The position numbers and the translations under genes were made by a program. From Micavibrio aeruginosavorus ARL-13 (GTDB taxonomy: Bacteria; Pseudomonadota; Alphaproteobacteria; Micavibrionales; Micavibrionaceae), in assembly GCF_000226315.1 (NCBI RefSeq), contig NC_016026.1, positions 1,736,001 through 1,800,000 on the forward strand: a stretch of DNA of 64,000 bases. Reading direction: 5' to 3'. Below, one piece after another: positions 30,612 through 39,738 of this stretch (within the stretch, counting starts at the first letter, position 1; every line of letters starts with the position of its first letter). Below the pieces are notes generated by a model. It was not told where the DNA came from, searched no databases, and saw only the letters and a program-made list of their open reading frames with translations.

Positions 30612-30800
30612 CCGGGTGTTAGTAGACCGTACTGAAACAGCCGCGACGACCTTTAGGCCGAAGCCATTGGACATACGCCGCCGCCACCCGGCCCGATATG
30701 AACCGAGGGCGGTAATTTACGTTTTTCCATACGTTCAGTAAGGACCTACTACAGTCCGGCCCAGCCGCTTTCAGGCAAGGCAGGGACATTGTAGCGGATT
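30612..30800 (-). ncRNA. Possible small RNA or small ORF ending at the terminator
   Basis: On the minus strand a -10-like TACAAT near 30790 precedes about 190 bases that end in a strong terminator. A reading frame (stop at 30619, residues ...YRPRFISGRVAAAYVQWL...) also closes eight bases before the terminator, so a short basic protein is an alternative. No known RNA family recognised. Confidence 0.35.
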
Positions 30801-30840
30801 TATCCGTGGCGTGGGAGGGAATAGTTAACATGCGTTAATA

Positions 30841-30880
30841 AAAACGGCCCCCTCGTTTGCAAACGAGGGGGCCGTTTTTT
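30841..30880. terminator. Bidirectional terminator downstream of the RTX gene
   Basis: Perfect palindrome AAACGGCCCCCTCGTTT and its complement, with T-tracts on both strands; 13 bases after the RTX stop on the minus strand. Confidence 0.9.
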
Positions 30881-30892
30881 TATTAGACTCGA

Positions 30893-33800
30893 TTATGCCG
30901 CCAACAATGTTCCATTGGTATAAAGAGCGGCTTCGTCCGTCAGGCCCGTTACACCCTGAATAGTCGCTATCTGCTGCAGGCCATAAGTGCTGCCCGCACC
31001 ATCACGGTCAACGAACAAGGCAGAGTTACCGCCACTTTCCGTGATCTGGACAAAGTCTGTAATGGCCTCGGTCAGAGGATCAAAATCACCCAACAAATCA
31101 GACAGGTCTAGTGCATCACCTTGGCCAACATTGAAGTCGGTAATGGTGTCTACTCCTGTTTCCCCATTCAGGAAAACAAACGTATCGGCACCATTGCGGC
31201 CTGTAAGGGTGTCGCTACCATCGCCACCATACAGGAAGTCATTGCCATTGGAGCCATACAGGGTATCGGTTCCGGCTTCGCCGTAGAGATAATTGGTATC
31301 TGTTTCATTGTAGTACGTGCCGCTTGATCCGCCACCGTAAATGAGGTCATTACCATCGCCGCCATAAAGCGTATCCGATCCAAGATAGCCAGAAATGGTA
31401 TCGTTCCCACCGCCACCGTAGATCGTGTCAATGCCCCCTGAGTAAGTCAGAGTACCGTTCAGAGTTTCATTCGCTGACGTCCCCGTAAGGGTATAGTTGA
31501 GGGTTCTGAGGTCAATTTCCGTGTCGTCGTGCAGCTTTATAAGCTCAAGACCAGCATCTGACGAAGATACACTGAACTGTCCAGACAAGAGGATACTTCC
31601 GTCCGTTCCGCCATTAATCAGGATTTTCAGATCCGTATTGCCCACACGGATATAGGATATTTCGCTGGCTTCGATTGAAGAATCAAAGTTTAGAATATCA
31701 ATATCTGTCTTTCCGGATTCGGTAATGATGTCGTCACCTTCACCTTGAGCATAGTAATATTGATCAGCGCCCAAACGACCATTTAAGTTATCGTTATCAG
31801 CGCCACCATATATGTGATCAACGCCGTTCGACCCCCAGATTGTATCGGTTCCGGATTCGCCATAGAGATAATTGGTATCGGTTTCATTGAAATACGTACC
31901 ACTTGATCCGCCACCGTAAATAAGGTCATTGCCATCGCCACCGTACAGCGTGTCCGATCCGAGGTAACCGGAAATGGTATCGTTCCCACCCCCGCCATAG
32001 ATCGTGTCAATGCCCCCTGAGTAAGTCAACGTACCATTCAGAGTTTCATTCGCTGACGTCCCTGTGAGGGTGTAGTTAAGGGTTCTGAGGTCAATTTCCG
32101 TGTCGTTATCCAATTTGATAAATTCAACACCGGCATCAGATCCTGACATGCTGAATTGTCCGGATAACAATATGCTTCCGTCAGATCCACCATTAATCAG
32201 GATTTTCAGATCCGTATTGCCCACACGGATATAGGATATTTCGCTGGCTTCGATTGAAGAATCAAAGTTTAGAATATCAATATCTGTCTTTCCGGATTCG
32301 GTAATGATGTCGTCACCTTCACCTTGAGCATAGTAATATTGATCAGCGCCCAAACGACCATTTAAGTTATCGTTATCAGCGCCACCATATATGTGATCAA
32401 CGCCGTTCGATCCCCAGATTGTATCGGTTCCGGATTCGCCGTAGAGGTAGTTGCTATCGGTTTCATTGAAGTACGTGCCGCTTGATCCGCCACCGTAAAT
32501 AAGGTCATTGCCATCACCACCGTACAGCGTGTCCGATCCAAGATAACCAGAAATGGTATCGTTCCCACCGCCGCCGTAGATCGTGTCATTTTTCAGACTA
32601 TTGACCTCCGTACCGTACAATGTCTCCGCTGCCGCTGTCGCAGTCAAAACAAAGTCCATATTTCGCAGATCAATTTGGGTGCCGTTGCTGAGTTGAATAA
32701 ACTCAACGGCTTTTGCGCTAAGGCCTGTTGTAAATTGATCAACAAGTGTAATTGATCCACCACTACCGCCGTTAATTAAGACTTTAAGGTTGTAGTTTCC
32801 ATCGCGCACATAAGTTAGATCGTTTGCATCGATGCTTTCATCCAGGTGAATAACGTCAATATTGGTGGCACCGGAAACAGCACCTTGATCTTCAATGATG
32901 TCGTTGCCTTGTGCCCGAACATAATAATAATGATCATTCCCAAGGCGTCCCAGTAAGGTATCGTCACCAGAACCGCCGTAGATATGATCCACACCATAGG
33001 CACCATAAATGGTGTCGTTTCCAGCGTCTCCATACAGATAGTTGGTTGTGGTTTTTCCGTAGTATGTGCTTGATGTGGTTCCGGCATGAATAACATCATT
33101 TCCATCGCCACCATGTAGCTGATCGGATCCAAGATAGCCATATACGATATCATTTCCACCTTCGGCGTAGATAATATCGTCAGGGCTTCCTGAGCCAGAA
33201 TTATTACCGTGTATTGTTTCGGCTGCGTCAGTCGCAACGAGGCCAAAACTCATCGTTGTCAAATCCCAAATGGTCGTATCATGGAACTTGATGTATTCGA
33301 CTGCCCCTACACCTGATGATGTCTTGAACTGATCAACAAGCGTAATGCTGCCATCCTGCCCGCCGTTAATCAGGATTTTCAGGTTGTATGAGCCTTCGCG
33401 AATAATTGTGACATCATCGGTATCAATTCCATCTCCCAAATTCAGCGTATCTGTAACACCGAATCCAGACGCATCTACCTCTATAATGGAATCATTTCCA
33501 TCACCTAGATTGAAATAATACTCATCATTTCCACGATTTCCGCGCAGGATATCGTTTCCAGTTCCTCCACGAATATGGTCGACTCCATATGAGCCATAGA
33601 TAGTATCATTTCCAGCATCGCCATGAAGAATATTACTATCTGTCTCACCGTAGTGCGTCACCGATGGCCCACCACCATAGATCGTGTCATTTCCATCACC
33701 GCCGTAAAGAGTATCAGCGCCGATATACCCATAAATAAAGTCATTGCCTCCGCCGCCATAGATCGTATCTGCATTCTGTCCGGCGACAGTCACACCATGC

Positions 33801-36322
33801 AAAGTTTCTGCCGCATTCGTGCCAACTAAGGTAAAGTTCAAGGATGTGAGGTCAAAAGTACTGGTGTCTGAAAACACGAGGGTTTCGACGGAGCCGGTTG
33901 ACGATGATACATCGAACTGATTTTCAATGACAATTTCACCTTGCCCGCCAGCAGCATCAATGAAGATACTTAAGTCATTGTTGCTCAAGCGTGTGAAGGT
34001 CAGATCTGTAATGGCAATGCCTGCGCCAAAAACAATCTTATCGTTCAGCTCCGCATTGCCAGTTTCACGAATAGTGTCATAACCATCACCTAAGTTGTAG
34101 TTATAGGTGTCGTCACCGTTGCCGCCAAAGATCAGATCCCCACCCTGATGTCCTGTCAGCTGGTCATTTCCGTTACCTCCATAAATAACGTCATCTCCAT
34201 ATCCGCCACCGATAACATCATTGCCATCATCACCTTCAATATGGTCATCGCCTACATCGCCATTGATGGTGTCGTTTCCGGCATTCCCATACAGACGATC
34301 ATTCTTGATAGTTCCGCTGATTGTATTGTCCGCGTTATCACCGTAAGTGGTAATCCCGACCATATTTTCATCAAACACGCTTGCATGCACGCTTGTGTAG
34401 CTTAATGCAGAGTCGGATGCATAAATCGCAGCATCCAGAGCATTTATATCAGCCGTCGTCATATTTGATTCACCCTTCGCATTTACAACAATACGAAGAA
34501 CGTTTTCCCAGAAAAGCATTTTGTCTGGTGTTACAAGCGCGATATCTACTAAATCATCTAGAAAATCAGCGCTGAGATCGCCCAATGTTTCGAAATTACC
34601 TATAGTGTAATCGTAAATAGGAGCATCTTCAAAAACTTGCCCGACATCTCCTTGTAAAACAAGTTGGGATAATATTTTATCTAAAATCCCATTAAATGTT
34701 TCCGTCAATCCTTTACCAGCTTGTGGGCGCGGATTGCTTAAATATCCTAATTGCAGGAAGTCATCACCAGTGAGTTTCTCCAAGAACGCAAGATCTCGCG
34801 CGTCAACATTGGGTCCGCGACTAGTGGGATTGACGCTATCTACGCCAGCCCAGCGATACATTATTTCTCTAACATCACCCTCAAGATTGTGTGATGACAA
34901 TAAAGTAGCCGTGTCCTGTGATGAAAAATCTGCGACCATTTCCAAGAGCCCGTCAGCGCCGCTGTCAATTGACATTGCTATATGCAGGGCGGCAACCCCT
35001 CCGTATCCTTTTAGAGTAGGAAGGAAGAAGACCACTTCATTTAATGAGAAATCTTGATTGTATACTGTGTTTGTTTCATTTACAGAGAAATATACATCGG
35101 CTACGTCACGAGTATTGGCGTTAATTGTAAAAGAAGACTCTTGCCCAATGATATTCCCATTCAGAATATAGTTAACATCAGAGTAACCTAGATTAATTGA
35201 TGTTATAAGCAAACTGTCAAGGGTGTGTAGCTCATCTGATTGACTGTATCCTTCCATACTTACATCAATCCAGATTCTCAGCTGGCTCCAGATTTCATCT
35301 AAGGACGTAATCTCCCCATCCAGATTAGAGTCATATGCAGATAAGGCAAGAAAGCCGTTTTCATGCCCAGTTTGATTACCAAACAATTCCGATGAGTTGT
35401 TAATAATTCCGTCGCCATTCAGATCGAAAGCAAGCAGACCATCTCCGCCAGTAACCCAGCCGGACGCCTCCGCAAAGCCATCTAAATCATGATCCCAGTA
35501 AACCGCATTAGCACTTGCCAAGCTGGTTAGCTCTATTCCATCTCCATCAATATCGAAAACAAGAGGGCTTGGCTTCTCTTCGTTTTCACCTATGCCTTCT
35601 TTCGCCTCATTTGGAATTTCGTCATCATCAGAGGCATCGCCATCTCCAGCACCCGGATTAATGTTGTTTAAATCGTCTGAGTTTGCATTTGGAACATTGG
35701 GTTTTCGCCCAGGAATTGGAGGTGGAGGACTATCCTTATCAGTCGGGTCGGACGATGGGGCTGGTTGTGTCGCGGTCCATCCTTTGGGAATGAACTCAGG
35801 AACCCCGGGAATATCGTGATCATAGTTCCTGTCGGCAGCTGAATTTTGCCAACTACCGGAAGGCCCACTCCAGTCAGGCTGCGTGCCGTTTGTTATGCGT
35901 GGATCTACGCCATCCCCATCCATTCCAGAGTCAACAATTAATTTCCCGCTGTTTAATGCATCGACGACCAAGTCATCCATTACATCATCAAGTTGTTTGT
36001 CAGTATAGCCATTGCTTTTAGTGTACCCATTATCCTTCATCCACTTTGCAATATCTCTGCCAACTTTATTGTTATATTGATCTTTATACAAATCTGCGGG
36101 CGAGCTATCTCCGAGCAACTCTTTTCCGTTCCCCAGGACTTCGGCGACACTACTGCTGTTACTTTTCCTCGTAACATCGGCGCTCTTTTGAGTGTGCACG
36201 ATCGCATTTCTTTTTTCTATGTCATCTGTTGTCATTGAATCATAGCCTTGACCGGCAGCAAGCGCTGTCCCATCCTTTGCCGCCGCCTCAATTATCCATG
36301 TTTTGAGAGAATCAATGCTCAT
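30893..36322 (-). CDS. Large RTX calcium-binding secreted protein with EF-hand-like region
   Basis: 1809 residues from ATG 36322 (MSIDSLK), where GGAG lies eight bases upstream. Acidic N-terminal region, Pro-rich linker (about 195-215), then EF-hand-like loops around residues 255-360 (FDIDGDGIELTS, FDLNGDGIINNSSELFGN, YDSNLDGEITSLDEIW) as in FrpC-like RTX proteins, a middle region with LTGDDFLQLG, and from about residue 660 to 1730 many GGxGxDxIxG nonapeptides arranged in modules. The C-terminus (TDFNVGQGDALDLSDLL ... ALYTNGTLLAA) has the usual uncleaved type I secretion signal character. Likely exported by an ABC/MFP/TolC system and folded by Ca2+ outside, as an adhesin or toxin; no catalytic domain recognised and no T1SS genes in the window. 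Confidence 0.88.
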   Translation of the reverse strand: MSIDSLKTWIIEAAAKDGTALAAGQGYDSMTTDDIEKRNAIVHTQKSADVTRKSNSSSVAEVLGNGKELLGDSSPADLYKDQYNNKVGRDIAKWMKDNGYTKSNGYTDKQLDDVMDDLVVDALNSGKLIVDSGMDGDGVDPRITNGTQPDWSGPSGSWQNSAADRNYDHDIPGVPEFIPKGWTATQPAPSSDPTDKDSPPPPIPGRKPNVPNANSDDLNNINPGAGDGDASDDDEIPNEAKEGIGENEEKPSPLVFDIDGDGIELTSLASANAVYWDHDLDGFAEASGWVTGGDGLLAFDLNGDGIINNSSELFGNQTGHENGFLALSAYDSNLDGEITSLDEIWSQLRIWIDVSMEGYSQSDELHTLDSLLITSINLGYSDVNYILNGNIIGQESSFTINANTRDVADVYFSVNETNTVYNQDFSLNEVVFFLPTLKGYGGVAALHIAMSIDSGADGLLEMVADFSSQDTATLLSSHNLEGDVREIMYRWAGVDSVNPTSRGPNVDARDLAFLEKLTGDDFLQLGYLSNPRPQAGKGLTETFNGILDKILSQLVLQGDVGQVFEDAPIYDYTIGNFETLGDLSADFLDDLVDIALVTPDKMLFWENVLRIVVNAKGESNMTTADINALDAAIYASDSALSYTSVHASVFDENMVGITTYGDNADNTISGTIKNDRLYGNAGNDTINGDVGDDHIEGDDGNDVIGGGYGDDVIYGGNGNDQLTGHQGGDLIFGGNGDDTYNYNLGDGYDTIRETGNAELNDKIVFGAGIAITDLTFTRLSNNDLSIFIDAAGGQGEIVIENQFDVSSSTGSVETLVFSDTSTFDLTSLNFTLVGTNAAETLHGVTVAGQNADTIYGGGGNDFIYGYIGADTLYGGDGNDTIYGGGPSVTHYGETDSNILHGDAGNDTIYGSYGVDHIRGGTGNDILRGNRGNDEYYFNLGDGNDSIIEVDASGFGVTDTLNLGDGIDTDDVTIIREGSYNLKILINGGQDGSITLVDQFKTSSGVGAVEYIKFHDTTIWDLTTMSFGLVATDAAETIHGNNSGSGSPDDIIYAEGGNDIVYGYLGSDQLHGGDGNDVIHAGTTSSTYYGKTTTNYLYGDAGNDTIYGAYGVDHIYGGSGDDTLLGRLGNDHYYYVRAQGNDIIEDQGAVSGATNIDVIHLDESIDANDLTYVRDGNYNLKVLINGGSGGSITLVDQFTTGLSAKAVEFIQLSNGTQIDLRNMDFVLTATAAAETLYGTEVNSLKNDTIYGGGGNDTISGYLGSDTLYGGDGNDLIYGGGSSGTYFNETDSNYLYGESGTDTIWGSNGVDHIYGGADNDNLNGRLGADQYYYAQGEGDDIITESGKTDIDILNFDSSIEASEISYIRVGNTDLKILINGGSDGSILLSGQFSMSGSDAGVEFIKLDNDTEIDLRTLNYTLTGTSANETLNGTLTYSGGIDTIYGGGGNDTISGYLGSDTLYGGDGNDLIYGGGSSGTYFNETDTNYLYGESGTDTIWGSNGVDHIYGGADNDNLNGRLGADQYYYAQGEGDDIITESGKTDIDILNFDSSIEASEISYIRVGNTDLKILINGGTDGSILLSGQFSVSSSDAGLELIKLHDDTEIDLRTLNYTLTGTSANETLNGTLTYSGGIDTIYGGGGNDTISGYLGSDTLYGGDGNDLIYGGGSSGTYYNETDTNYLYGEAGTDTLYGSNGNDFLYGGDGSDTLTGRNGADTFVFLNGETGVDTITDFNVGQGDALDLSDLLGDFDPLTEAITDFVQITESGGNSALFVDRDGAGSTYGLQQIATIQGVTGLTDEAALYTNGTLLAA
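31440..32620 (-). repeat. 579-bp near-identical tandem modules within the RTX gene
   Basis: Blocks repeat at an exact offset of 579 bases (193 codons). For example 31611-31860 and 32190-32439 are almost identical at the nucleotide level (GGATTTTCAGATCCG at 31621 and 32200). Each module carries an ILINGGSDGSILLSGQF-type beta segment, LNYTLTGTSANETLNGT and an RTX block YGGGGNDTISGYLGSDTLYGGDGND. More diverged copies continue upstream towards 33800. Indicates recent unequal recombination or gene conversion. Confidence 0.85.
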
Positions 36323-36349
36323 GTAAATCTCCATAAAGCTCTGTTTTTA

Positions 36350-36883
36350 TTAGATGTGATTTTTTGTTGTTAAAGTTATGCCGGTTGTTTTTTGCCCGTT
36401 TTGGCTTTCAATTTCTGTCAGCATAAAAATAGCGTCTGATCGAGATTTGCAAATTGGCCACTCTTCATTCGAAGCGTGATTGGCTCCATGTCCGCGGATA
36501 TGATCATTAGGTATACTCAAATACTCAACGGATTTATTTGGATCAAAAAAGATAACAAGCCAACTAGCATCTGTGGCATATGCTGTGGGAAATTTTTCTA
36601 TACCAAGAACCATATCACCAAATTTTCTTTGCATTATCTCGGGCCCAACAGAGCCACTTAATGAGTCAGATGCTTTCACACACACATAAAGCCACGGGGA
36701 AGGATTCAGATCTGAAACTAAAACCCAATCACCGGAATTATGGAGCTGGGATTGAATACTATGAATGAAGTCCTTTTCTTTAGTACTCACATGAGATGAG
36801 AAAAACATCAGGCAGATAAGAACTGCGGATACGAGGCACAGCAAAAGTGCATATTTAATAAATGGCTTCATTCTTATTTGCAT
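36350..36883 (-). CDS. Membrane-anchored hypothetical protein upstream of RTX gene
   Basis: 177 residues; AAGGAG seven bases before the ATG at 36883 supports that start. One N-terminal hydrophobic helix (YALLLCLVSAVLICLMFF) then a soluble domain with two cysteines (LYVCVKAS, WPICKSRS), so anchored and facing the periplasm, or a lipoprotein-like precursor. Stop lies 27 bases before the RTX start, so the two are one operon. No similarity to RTX acyltransferases seen. A/T-rich like the RTX gene. Confidence 0.6.
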   Translation of the reverse strand: MQIRMKPFIKYALLLCLVSAVLICLMFFSSHVSTKEKDFIHSIQSQLHNSGDWVLVSDLNPSPWLYVCVKASDSLSGSVGPEIMQRKFGDMVLGIEKFPTAYATDASWLVIFFDPNKSVEYLSIPNDHIRGHGANHASNEEWPICKSRSDAIFMLTEIESQNGQKTTGITLTTKNHI

Positions 36884-37309
36884 TCACATGCTCCTTATAC
36901 GGACACCCAGAGATTTCTATTATTGGCTTAACGCTTATATGCAAATAATATGGCTTTTTATCTTCAAAGATATGGACAAAGACCACCCGCTTTTAGACAT
37001 CGCCAACCCTTACTTGCTATTGTAGGTAGTGTAGCAAATGAAACACATCAATCAAGCGGATAGTACATAGAGGTGCAATTGAAGGATGGACTAATGCCAG
37101 AAGAGACAGGGCTATGCTTAATAAGCATACTCGGTCGCCGCAATATCCATATTATCCAACCTCTATCAGAGTTGCCCAACAAAGATAAACAGCCGTATTG
37201 CATCGCTGTGCCAAATAAGAAGCCATAACTCCCACATCCCACCCCTCCCTTTGGTGAAGCGGCATCTAGGGCAAGCCCATCGCCTTTGCAGAGGGTCTAC
37301 ACCCTCTGT
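36884..37309. other. A/T-rich intergenic stretch of the island
   Basis: No convincing gene. It probably holds the RTX operon promoter. A 17-base palindrome TATGCTTAATAAGCATA is at 37113-37129, and an AGAGGGT/ACCCTCT inverted repeat near 37289-37306 follows the integrase stop without a T-tract. Confidence 0.5.
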
Positions 37310-38521
37310 TTAGATTGATTGGCCATCCTCATCGAGGATGGATTGGAAATCTTTTTCTGCTTGTTTGCCTGTTTTGGAACGGCGCACGTTGATGGCCGAA
37401 GCATCCAGCATATTTTTGATGTGCGAAGCGTAGTATTTTTCGATCATCTCGACACTGGTGCGGCAGTTTTTTGCGATTTGATAGATGTCAGCCCCCTCCA
37501 TCAATCGCATACAGATATAAGTATGGCGCAAACTGTACGCTGTGCGACGATTGCCCTCACGGTCGAATTTCAGGCTGAGTTCGTCAAGGATAGTATTGAA
37601 TAATTGCCTGTGTGTTTTTGGGAATAAAACATCTGTCTTTTGCGGATTGTTTCGCTTGACCAGACGTTCAAACGGCTTTACGGCACCCGGCATGCTTTTG
37701 CAGTAACCAACGCCACGTTTACCACGCACACTGATTTCTAAAATTGTCTCGCCCGTTGCAACATCATCGACAATAACAACATCGCGGTATTCAAGGCGCA
37801 TGGCCTCATCTGGCCGTAGCCCCGTATTCGCCATAAACAACACATAGTCATGCAGTTGTTCGGATTCCCACTTGTAACGTTTTCGTAAGGGCGATTTGGC
37901 ACGCGCACGCGTGGCTTCGTATAATGTTTTGTATTCTTCGGGGGAGAACCATGCACGGTGAGAGATTTTTCCAGAGCTTCTATACGGTTCAGAAAAATCC
38001 GGTAAGTGGTCAAGCCAGTTATGACGGAGAGCAACCTTTAACGTCTGGCGCAGGGTTACGATTTCTTGGTGAATGGTGTTGCGGGCTGGGGGCCTTCCCC
38101 AGCGCTCGGTTGATTTTTCCAAACGATGGATTCTGTATTCCTGCAATTGTCCGGCGGTAATTTCGGACAGACCCATTTCACCAAAGAAAGGAATGAGGTG
38201 GGCTTTCAATCTCCGGCTATGGCCCTTCACGTATTCCTTGTTGCGGTGACCTTCGGTGATGATTTCGTATTCGCGCAGGAATTGGTCTGCGGCGTGCTTG
38301 AAAGTCTTTTCATCCTTAATCTCGCCTCGACGGTGTTTGCCGAAGAGTTCAAGATACCAGTCCTCTGCAAAGTCTTTGGCTTTGGCGAGGCTGGTTTCTT
38401 TTGTGCTGATACGCCTATTCTTTCCACCGAGATATGTCGAACACTGCCAAACATCACTGTTTTCGCGTTTGTAGACGTGGAGTTTGCCACCCATCAGGGT
38501 GTGTTTTGCCGATTCCGCCAT
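37310..38521 (-). CDS. Tyrosine-type site-specific integrase
   Basis: 403 residues; GGAGG seven bases upstream fixes ATG 38521. N-terminal arm-binding-like region (KLHVYKRENSDVWQCSTYLGGK), core-binding SAM-like domain (about 75-170), catalytic domain with Arg236 in NTGLRPDEA, a Lys in RGKRG near 268, the YSLRH box at 329-333 (Tyr in place of the commoner His at its first position) and nucleophile Tyr363 or 364 in EKYYASH. Lies directly beside attR and tRNA-Leu, the classic arrangement for tRNA-targeting islands. The gene stop is 70-90 codons inside the typical length, so it appears intact. Confidence 0.93.
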   Translation of the reverse strand: MAESAKHTLMGGKLHVYKRENSDVWQCSTYLGGKNRRISTKETSLAKAKDFAEDWYLELFGKHRRGEIKDEKTFKHAADQFLREYEIITEGHRNKEYVKGHSRRLKAHLIPFFGEMGLSEITAGQLQEYRIHRLEKSTERWGRPPARNTIHQEIVTLRQTLKVALRHNWLDHLPDFSEPYRSSGKISHRAWFSPEEYKTLYEATRARAKSPLRKRYKWESEQLHDYVLFMANTGLRPDEAMRLEYRDVVIVDDVATGETILEISVRGKRGVGYCKSMPGAVKPFERLVKRNNPQKTDVLFPKTHRQLFNTILDELSLKFDREGNRRTAYSLRHTYICMRLMEGADIYQIAKNCRTSVEMIEKYYASHIKNMLDASAINVRRSKTGKQAEKDFQSILDEDGQSI

Positions 38522-38614
38522 CAAGAGCCTCCACCCGTGAAAGTGTGTAAGTCTTGTGTAAGTGTATCGCAGAATTTTTACGCGGAAAAGTTTTTGACTA
38601 ACTTATTGATTTAA

Positions 38615-38671
38615 TTGGTGGCCCCGGCCGGAATCGAACCGGCACGCCCTTACGAGCGAGCGATTTTAAGT
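38615..38671 (-). repeat. attR: 57-bp repeat forming the 3' part of tRNA-Leu
   Basis: Identical to 28430-28486. The element supplied this 3' part, restoring a complete tRNA. Crossover must lie within the repeat, probably around the anticodon arm to T-arm. Confidence 0.92.
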
Positions 38672-38702
38672 CGCTTGCGTCTACCAGTTCCGCCACGGGG
38701 CC
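38616..38702 (-). tRNA. tRNA-Leu(UAA)
   Basis: 87 bases on the minus strand. Acceptor stem GGCCCCG/CGGGGCC, discriminator A and encoded CCA; D-arm GGCGGAACTGGTAGACGC; anticodon stem GCGA/TCGC with loop CTTAAAA giving anticodon TAA; long class II variable arm; T-loop GGTTCGATTCC. Intact and presumably functional in spite of the integration. Confidence 0.95.
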
Positions 38703-38798
38703 AGCCGGGTGATATGGGCGGTAGAAAGCCGGGGGCAGATTAGCGGGAAATAAGGGCGGTGGAAAGACGTAAAAGGGGCGGAATCCCCGGTTTTTACG

Positions 38799-39593
38799 TT
38801 ACACCACGTCCAAATTCCGCCCATGCGACCCAACGCTGAGCGCGCGGGGTTCGTCGCCGTGGGCGCGGATCATGGCGATGATGTCTTGCGTGACCGTGTC
38901 CAAGCTGTCGCTGTTCGTGGCGCGCATGACGAGGGACAGGCCCAGAACGCCGCCGCGATAATGCGGATAGGACCCGATATCAACATCCGGATATTTGTTT
39001 TGCAGGGTGGTCAGCTCCTCCGCCACTTTGCTTTCGGGCAAGGAACAGGTGACGGTGTTGGACAGAAGCGGTTTGCCCGCCTGAATCTGGTTCAGGACAT
39101 GGTCCATCATGGCCTGCATGATGCGGGGCACGCCGGCCATCACATGCACGTTTTTAATGATAAAGCCCGGCGCGCCGGAGACCGGGTTCGGGATCAGGGT
39201 TGAGCCCTTTGGCACCATGCTCATCTTCGCGCGCGGCGGGGTGAGGTTTTCGAGGCCGTAATATTCCTCCAGCACCGCGAACGCTTCTTCGTCGCGCTCC
39301 AACGGCAGGTCGAATGCCTTGGCCACGCTTTCGGCGGTAATGTCGTCATGCGTCGGGCCAATGCCGCCGGTGGTGAACACGTAATCGTAATCGGCGCTGA
39401 GCTGTTGCACCGTATTGATGATCTTGGCCTCGATGTCCGGGATCACCCGCACCTCGGCCAGCAGGATGCCGCGTTCGGTCAGCCGCTCGGCAATCCAGGG
39501 GGTATTGGCGTCCGTTGTCCGCCCGGACAGGATTTCATTGCCGATAATCACCAGCGCGGCCTTAAACAAATCGGGGTTTTCGTATTGCGGCAT
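38799..39593 (-). CDS. CinA N-terminal/MoaB-like molybdopterin-binding-fold protein
   Basis: 264 residues. MogA/MoaB-like fold typical of competence/damage-inducible CinA: ALVIIGNEILSGRTTDANTPWIAERL, IPDIEAKI, VFTTGGIGPTHDDITAESVAKAF, NPVSGAPGFIIKNVHVMAGVP. The C-terminal nicotinamide-nucleotide amidohydrolase domain of long CinA (PncC) is absent, as in the short family members. The CinA-N domain in other bacteria has ADP-ribose pyrophosphatase activity. Function here inferred only from the fold. Confidence 0.85.
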   Translation of the reverse strand: MPQYENPDLFKAALVIIGNEILSGRTTDANTPWIAERLTERGILLAEVRVIPDIEAKIINTVQQLSADYDYVFTTGGIGPTHDDITAESVAKAFDLPLERDEEAFAVLEEYYGLENLTPPRAKMSMVPKGSTLIPNPVSGAPGFIIKNVHVMAGVPRIMQAMMDHVLNQIQAGKPLLSNTVTCSLPESKVAEELTTLQNKYPDVDIGSYPHYRGGVLGLSLVMRATNSDSLDTVTQDIIAMIRAHGDEPRALSVGSHGRNLDVV

Positions 39594-39738
39594 GGTTCAA
39601 AACTCGTAAAAAAGGCCGGAAAACGGCGGATTTCCCTTTGAAAGATTGTACTTGAGAGCCAATTATAGCATATTGGCCCCGGTTGCGGGCCAAAACACAA
39701 CCCGCACGCGTAAACCGACAATAATTTATGAGCACATA

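Larger units (their letters stand above)
28487..38671. mobile_element. Integrated genomic island at tRNA-Leu(UAA)
   Basis: About 10.2 kb between identical 57-bp repeats, with a tyrosine integrase gene next to the intact tRNA. Contents: two small hypothetical genes, higA with truncated higB, two copies of a structured four-hairpin element, a possible small RNA, an RTX protein with an upstream membrane-anchored partner, and the integrase. Parts are more A/T-rich than the chromosome. No replication, conjugation or phage structural genes are visible, so it would depend on helpers for transfer. Confidence 0.9.

Noticed and set aside
31440-33800. CRISPR-like or satellite array
   Set aside because: Repeats are long, in frame and encode RTX nonapeptides; no short direct repeats with unique spacers.
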